From Streptomyces sp. F001 (GTDB lineage Bacteria; Actinomycetota; Actinomycetes; Streptomycetales; Streptomycetaceae): a DNA stretch of 64,000 nt. Numbering within the stretch: position 1 is the stretch's first letter; each line of letters starts with the position of its first letter. Positions 60,126 to 64,000 of the stretch are shown here, piece by piece. The notes under the pieces were generated by a model that was not told where the DNA came from, made no database searches, and worked only from the letters and a program-made list of their open reading frames with translations. The DNA is taken from the NCBI RefSeq assembly GCF_004187715.1, contig NZ_QZWF01000009.1, positions 1-64,000 of the forward strand, given 5' to 3'. Position numbers and translations under genes: made by a program.

Positions 60126-60330
60126 CTACGCCACCACGCCCTCCCGCGTGATACCGAGCGCCTGCGCCAGCAGGGCGCGAGAGTGCGCACGGGCGTCTGG
60201 GTCGCCCATGACGTCCTGGACCATGACTTTTTGGACGCCCGCCACCTTGGCCATCCGTCCGATCTGCCCCCGCACGGTCGTCGGACTCCCGGCGACGGGG
60301 CCCTCCCTGGAGGACGCAGAGGCCGGCTCC
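60126..60330 (-). pseudogene. C-terminal fragment of an LLM/luciferase-like oxidoreductase
   Basis: The frame AGSPTTVRGQIGRMAKVAGVQKVMVQDVMGDPDARAHSRALLAQALGITREGVVA before a stop at 60126 is the end of a luciferase-like monooxygenase (GSPTTVRGQI is the usual GTPEEV-type motif). The catalytic barrel is absent. Confidence 0.6.
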
Positions 60331-60937
60331 GCCTCGCCATGGAAGCCCTGTCGCCCAGCGCGAAGGTGGCAGAGTCGCGACCGCTGTCGGCTGTGGCGAC
60401 GGCTACGTCGCGAGGCTCCGGGCAGCACAAAAGGCAGTTGTCCGGGATCTCGGCCCATCACCGTCAGGTCGGTGGCACAGTCCGGCCGTCGCCACTTCAA
60501 GGATCAGCCGACCAGGGCCCGGCTCCGGGCGGGATCGGTGAGCAATTCGGGGCGCGCCTCCGGCCCCGCCGGGTCGAGGGCGGCGCGGTCGCCCTCGCAG
60601 GCGAGGAGGCCGAGCGGGTACATGCCATGGTCGTCGAAGCGCCCTTGCGGCCCACGGGCACGGCGACGTCGGTACGGGTGCGCCATGCGCCAATGAACCA
60701 AGGCGGCAGAAGATCACTCAATAGGTCCGGCCGCAAGGTGACAACCCGTCAGAAGAAGCGTCATCTCAGCGTCGAGACGACCTGCCGCCCTCCGGGCCGA
60801 AACGGAGGAGATTCACCCGTCATCCCGGCACGACGCCATGGAACAGCAGGTCAGCGGCGTTCGTGAGCATACGACGCGCTTCACGTCATGTACTTCGGGG
60901 AACAGGTCGAGCACCACCGGCCACATCTGGAAGACAC
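60331..60937. other. Decayed stretch at the right end of island 2
   Basis: About 600 bp without an intact gene. A minus-strand piece (about 60480-60690) reads GRFDDHGMYPLGLLACEGDRAALDPAGPEARPELLTDPARSRALVG, plausibly a gene end, of unknown family. No integrase or tRNA gene is visible here. Confidence 0.4.
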
Positions 60938-61020
60938 AAGAAAGCCGCAGGTCAGAGCCCCTTTGCAGTAGGCTCCAAAATCGCCACGCACTCCACGTGC
61001 GACGTCATCGGAAACAGATC
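60938..61020 (-). other. Att-like site C at the 3' end of the intact methyltransferase gene
   Basis: The native stop region: on the minus strand FPMTSHVECVAILEPTAKGL, stop, then the core TGACCTGCGGCTTTCTTG. Sites A and B repeat the last 24 or so codons and this core. It would be the recombined attachment site at the right edge of island 2. Unlike A and B it has no GAGCGTCA arm repeat 142 bp away, because that position is inside the gene. Confidence 0.65.
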
Positions 61021-62292
61021 GAACGCCCGCAACGTCCGCACCCGGTACCCCCCGTCCCGGAAGTACCCCAGATCCCGCGCCAGTGCCGCCGGATCGCACG
61101 CGACGTACGCGATGCGACGCGCGCCCAGCGACGACAGGTGCTCGACGGTCTTCCGGCCGGCCCCGGTCCGGGGCGGGTCCAGGACGATGAGGTCGACCTC
61201 GGTGATCCCGGTGCGCGGCAGGACCGACTCGACCTTGCCCTGCTCGATACGGACCCGGTCGAAGCCGGCGAGGTTGTGCCGGGCGTCCTCGACAGCCCGC
61301 TTGCCGGACTCGATGCCGAGGACCGCGCCCTGGTCGCCGACCCGGTCGGCCAGCGCGCCCGCGAACAGGCCGACGCCGCAGTAGAGGTCGAGCGCCATGT
61401 CGCCCTTGCGCGGGAGAAGGCCCTGCATCACGGCCGTCACCAGCGTGTCCGCGGCCTTGGGATGGACCTGCCAGAAGCCGCCGCTGCCGACTCGGTAGGT
61501 ACGCCCGTCCGCTCGCTCGCGGACGAAGGGCCGGCCGTGGACGCGGTGCACCCCGCCGTCCTTCTCCTCCACCCGCATGACGGACACGGGCTTGTCCAGT
61601 TCCACGAGGGGCAGGCGCGCGCCCGGCCGGGGCGTCAGAATCACCTGGCGGTCCTGCGAACCCGTCGCCGCGATCGCCTCGACCGAGGCCATGCCGGTCC
61701 AGTCGCGCTTCTCGATGCCGAGCTCGCTGACCCCCTCGGCGGCGATCATGCAGTGGTCGATGGGCTCCACCTCGTGCGACCGGTGCCGCCGCAGGCCCGC
61801 ACGGCCGTCGGCGTCCACCGCGTACTGCACCCGCGTCCGCCACTGCGGCACCTGCCCGACGGGCAGCTTGTCGCCCTCGGCCGGCATCACCGTGCCGTCC
61901 CAGCCGGCCTCCTCGGGCGTCAGGCCCGCGAGTCGCTGCAGCTGCTCGGCGATCACCTCGCCCTTGAGGCGCCGCTGGGCACCCGGCTTCGCGTGCTGCC
62001 AGTCGCAGCCGCCGCAGCGGCCGGGACCGGCGTAGGGACAGGGCGCCTCGATGCGGTCCTTGGACGCCGAGAGCACCTCGACCGCGTCCGCGCGCAGGAA
62101 CCGAGCGCCCTCCTCACCCTCGGTCACCCGGGCCACGACCCGCTCGCCGGGCAGCGCGTGCCGGACGAACAGGACCTGACCCGACTCGGTGCGGGCGATG
62201 CAGTGGCCGCCGTGGGCGACGGGGCCGATCTCGACCTCGTACTCCCGCCCGACCAGGGACCCCGCCTGCGACTTCTTCGGTTCTGCCTGCAT
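60952..62292 (-). CDS. RNA m5U methyltransferase, TrmA/RumA (RlmD) class
   Basis: A 446-residue SAM-dependent RNA methyltransferase. An N-terminal TRAM domain (EVEIGPVAHGGHCIARTESGQVLFVRHALPGE) and an FeS-type cysteine cluster (CPYAGPGRCGGCDWQHA) come first. The catalytic domain has DLYCGVGLFAGALAD (SAM), VLDPPRTGAGR and the nucleophile Cys in YVACDPAALARDL. It methylates uridine in rRNA or tRNA. The ATG at 62292 is preferred over an upstream start in low-complexity sequence. Its 3' end is the apparent insertion target of the islands, and the gene remains intact. Confidence 0.92.
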   Translation of the reverse strand: MQAEPKKSQAGSLVGREYEVEIGPVAHGGHCIARTESGQVLFVRHALPGERVVARVTEGEEGARFLRADAVEVLSASKDRIEAPCPYAGPGRCGGCDWQHAKPGAQRRLKGEVIAEQLQRLAGLTPEEAGWDGTVMPAEGDKLPVGQVPQWRTRVQYAVDADGRAGLRRHRSHEVEPIDHCMIAAEGVSELGIEKRDWTGMASVEAIAATGSQDRQVILTPRPGARLPLVELDKPVSVMRVEEKDGGVHRVHGRPFVRERADGRTYRVGSGGFWQVHPKAADTLVTAVMQGLLPRKGDMALDLYCGVGLFAGALADRVGDQGAVLGIESGKRAVEDARHNLAGFDRVRIEQGKVESVLPRTGITEVDLIVLDPPRTGAGRKTVEHLSSLGARRIAYVACDPAALARDLGYFRDGGYRVRTLRAFDLFPMTSHVECVAILEPTAKGL

Positions 62293-62383
62293 GGCGGGGT
62301 GACTCCAGAGATGAGAGGGACTACGGCTGGACAAAGGACTACGGCTGGACAACAGCCCACCAGTCTACGTGCTCCTGCACACG

Positions 62384-64000
62384 TCAGTCCTTGGCGCTGG
62401 GCTCCTTCGGCCGCACCTGCGCCGGACCACGCCGCACCGAACCCGGCGCGCTCCACTCCTGCCGCTTGCCGGCCCGCTTCTTGGCCACCTCGGAGGAGGC
62501 CAGCTGGTAGGGCACCGAGGTCACCATGACCCCCGGTGTGAACAGCAGCCGGCCCTTCAGCCGGAGCGCGCTCTGGTTGTGCAGCAGGTGCTCGTACCAG
62601 TGGCCGACGACGTACTCCGGGATGATCACGGAGACCACGTCGCGCGGGGACTCCTTGCGCAGGCTCTTGACGTACTCGATGACCGGCCGGGTGACCTCCC
62701 GGTACGGCGAATCGAGCACCTTCAGCGGTACGTCGATGCCGCGCTGTTCCCATTCCTCGCGCAGACCCTTGGTCTCGGCCGGGTCCACGTTGACGCTGAG
62801 CGCCTCCAGCGTGTCCGAGCGCAGCAGCTTGGCGTAGGCGAGGGCGCGCAGGGCGGGGCGGTGGATCTTGGAGATCAGCACCACGGAGTGCACCCGCGAG
62901 GGCCGGAGGCTGTCGTCGCTCGGACCCTCGGGGGCGGCGAGTTCCTGGGAGACGTGGTCGTAGTGGCGGCGGATCGCCGTCATCGTCACGTAGAAGATCA
63001 CCATGCCGAGCAGCGCGACCCAGGCGCCGTGGGAGAACTTGGTGACCAGGACGACGACCAGGACGAGACCGGTGAAGAAGGCACCGAACGCGTTGATCGC
63101 GCGGGAGCGGATCATGCGGCGGCGCTTGGCGGGGTCCTGCTCGGTGGCCAGGTGGCGGTTCCAGTGGCGGACCATGCCGGTCTGGCTGAGCGTGAAGGAC
63201 ACGAACACGCCGACGATGTACAGCTGGATCAGACGCGTGGAGTCGGCTCCGTAGACCCACACCAGGAGTGCGGCCGCGCCGGCCAGGAGCACGATGCCGT
63301 TCGAGAACGCCAGGCGGTCGCCGCGGGTGTGCAGCTGACGCGGGAGGTAGCGGTCCTGGGCGAGGATCGAGCCGAGCACCGGGAAGCCGTTGTATGCGGT
63401 GTTCGCGGCGAGGAAGAGCACCAGCGCGGTGGCTGCGGCGAGCACGAGGAACAGGATGCTGCCCTTGCCGAAGACGGCCTCGGCGACCTGCGAGATCACC
63501 GGGTTCTGGACGTAGTCCGAGCCCACCGGGACGCCCTTGTCGAGCAGGTCGTGGGCCGGGTTCTCGGCCATCCGGACGTTGGACGCCATCGCCAGGCCGA
63601 TGATGCCGCAGAACATGGTGACGGCGAGCAGGCCCATCAGCGCGAGCGTGGTGGCCGCGTTCCTCGACTTGGGCTTGCGGAAGGCCGGCACGCCGTTGGA
63701 GATCGCCTCCACGCCGGTCAGTGCGGCACAGCCGGAGGAGAAGGCGCGCAGCAGCAGGAAGAGCAGGGCGAAGCCCGCGAGGCCCTCGTGTTCGGCCTTG
63801 ATCTCGTACCCGGCGGTCGGCGCCCGCATGGTGTCGTCGAGCACCAGCCCGCGGAACGCGCCCCACATGATCATGATGAAGACGCCCGTGACGAAGACGT
63901 ACGTCGGGATCGCGAAGAGCGTGCCGGACTCCTTGACCCCGCGCAGGTTCATCAGCGTCAGCAGCAGGATCACGGCCACCGCGCAGAACACCTTGTGCTC
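62384..64000 (-). CDS. APC-superfamily permease (5' end outside the window)
   Basis: At least 538 residues, running off the right edge. It shows about ten hydrophobic helices (LLLTLMNLRGVKESG, FALLFLLLRAFSSGCAALTGVEAISNGVPAF, LFLVLAAATALVLFLAANTAYNGFPVLGSILAQD) and a cytoplasmic C-terminal domain (VHSVVLISKIHRPALRALAYAKLLRSDTLEALSVNVDP) like a universal-stress-type module. This is the usual form of actinobacterial amino-acid/polyamine or potassium-uptake-like transporters. It lies 91 bp upstream of the methyltransferase gene in the same direction, probably ancestral chromosome outside the islands. Confidence 0.88.
   Translation of the reverse strand, partial: EHKVFCAVAVILLLTLMNLRGVKESGTLFAIPTYVFVTGVFIMIMWGAFRGLVLDDTMRAPTAGYEIKAEHEGLAGFALLFLLLRAFSSGCAALTGVEAISNGVPAFRKPKSRNAATTLALMGLLAVTMFCGIIGLAMASNVRMAENPAHDLLDKGVPVGSDYVQNPVISQVAEAVFGKGSILFLVLAAATALVLFLAANTAYNGFPVLGSILAQDRYLPRQLHTRGDRLAFSNGIVLLAGAAALLVWVYGADSTRLIQLYIVGVFVSFTLSQTGMVRHWNRHLATEQDPAKRRRMIRSRAINAFGAFFTGLVLVVVLVTKFSHGAWVALLGMVIFYVTMTAIRRHYDHVSQELAAPEGPSDDSLRPSRVHSVVLISKIHRPALRALAYAKLLRSDTLEALSVNVDPAETKGLREEWEQRGIDVPLKVLDSPYREVTRPVIEYVKSLRKESPRDVVSVIIPEYVVGHWYEHLLHNQSALRLKGRLLFTPGVMVTSVPYQLASSEVAKKRAGKRQEWSAPGSVRRGPAQVRPKEPSAKD

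Noticed and set aside
1..64000. CRISPR arrays, rRNA or tRNA genes
   Set aside because: No regularly spaced short repeats and no cloverleaf or rRNA-like sequence were seen. The islands' target is a protein gene end, not a tRNA.

Overview
The window is very GC-rich, shows strong third-position GC bias, and uses GTG starts and translationally coupled gene chains. Together with type II polyketide genes, XRE/DUF397 pairs and rare TTA codons, this points to a Streptomyces (or close relative) chromosome. Nothing here was searched against a database; all family names come from reading the translations.

Region 1 (about 0.1-15.3 kb) is an aromatic (type II) polyketide cluster. It holds a minimal PKS (KS-alpha, chain length factor, and an ACP fused to a TcmN-type aromatase/cyclase) and a dedicated split acyl-CoA carboxylase (beta, epsilon and biotinylated alpha subunits) to supply malonyl-CoA. 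Tailoring genes are a TcmI-like cyclase, two ABM monooxygenases, an FAD hydroxylase, a DUF1772 anthrone-oxygenase-like membrane protein, a secreted bicovalent-FAD oxidase, two cupins and a deazaflavin-type oxidoreductase. A LuxR-type regulator and a Na+/H+ antiporter flank them. No ketoreductase is present, so an unreduced polyphenol is expected. Region 2 (15.6-19 kb) has metF next to a PfkB/adenosine-kinase-like gene, a lipoprotein, and a VOC gene broken by two single-base losses.

Region 3 (19-27.2 kb) is a complete four-gene Wadjet-like anti-plasmid operon (jetABCD, TIGR02677-02680 families), all four genes joined by ATGA overlaps. It is followed by debris: a TnpB-like remnant with a structured hairpin, fused stubs of a gentisate dioxygenase and an IclR regulator, an XRE/DUF397 pair, and an AbiEii-type toxin module duplicated as two 1-kb direct repeats.

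Regions 4 and 5 look like two islands stacked at the 3' end of an RNA m5U-methyltransferase (TrmA/RumA-type) gene at 60952-62292. Copies of that gene's last codons plus a shared core lie at 31.55 and 42.34 kb. Both copies have an identical internal layout (a second core 98 bp away and a tandem GAGCGTCA repeat 142 bp away), which is the architecture expected of att sites. Island 1 (31.65-42.34 kb) carries an AbiEii module and a five-gene conflict system: Trypco1, trypsin-EAD, VMAP, MoxR AAA+, and SAV_2336/vWA-like/STAND NTPase/WD40. Its WD40 blades include near-identical 273-bp tandem repeats, and its genes contain five bldA-type TTA codons. Island 2 (42.44-60.95 kb) carries an unusual operon (an RdhA/QueG-like corrinoid FeS protein with an SCP2 domain, a phthalate-dioxygenase-type reductase, a second LipB and an NmrA protein). 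It also has an SDR/epoxide hydrolase unit, an LLM monooxygenase with flavin reductase, and many truncated genes. Two local TetR regulons can be read directly from their operators: AAACCGATCGGTTT (paired at three promoters, single at the repressor) and CGGAGGnnnCCTCCG (three copies).

Many accessory genes carry single-base indels, often in homopolymers. Some may be sequencing errors rather than real pseudogenes. The window ends inside an APC-type permease gene.
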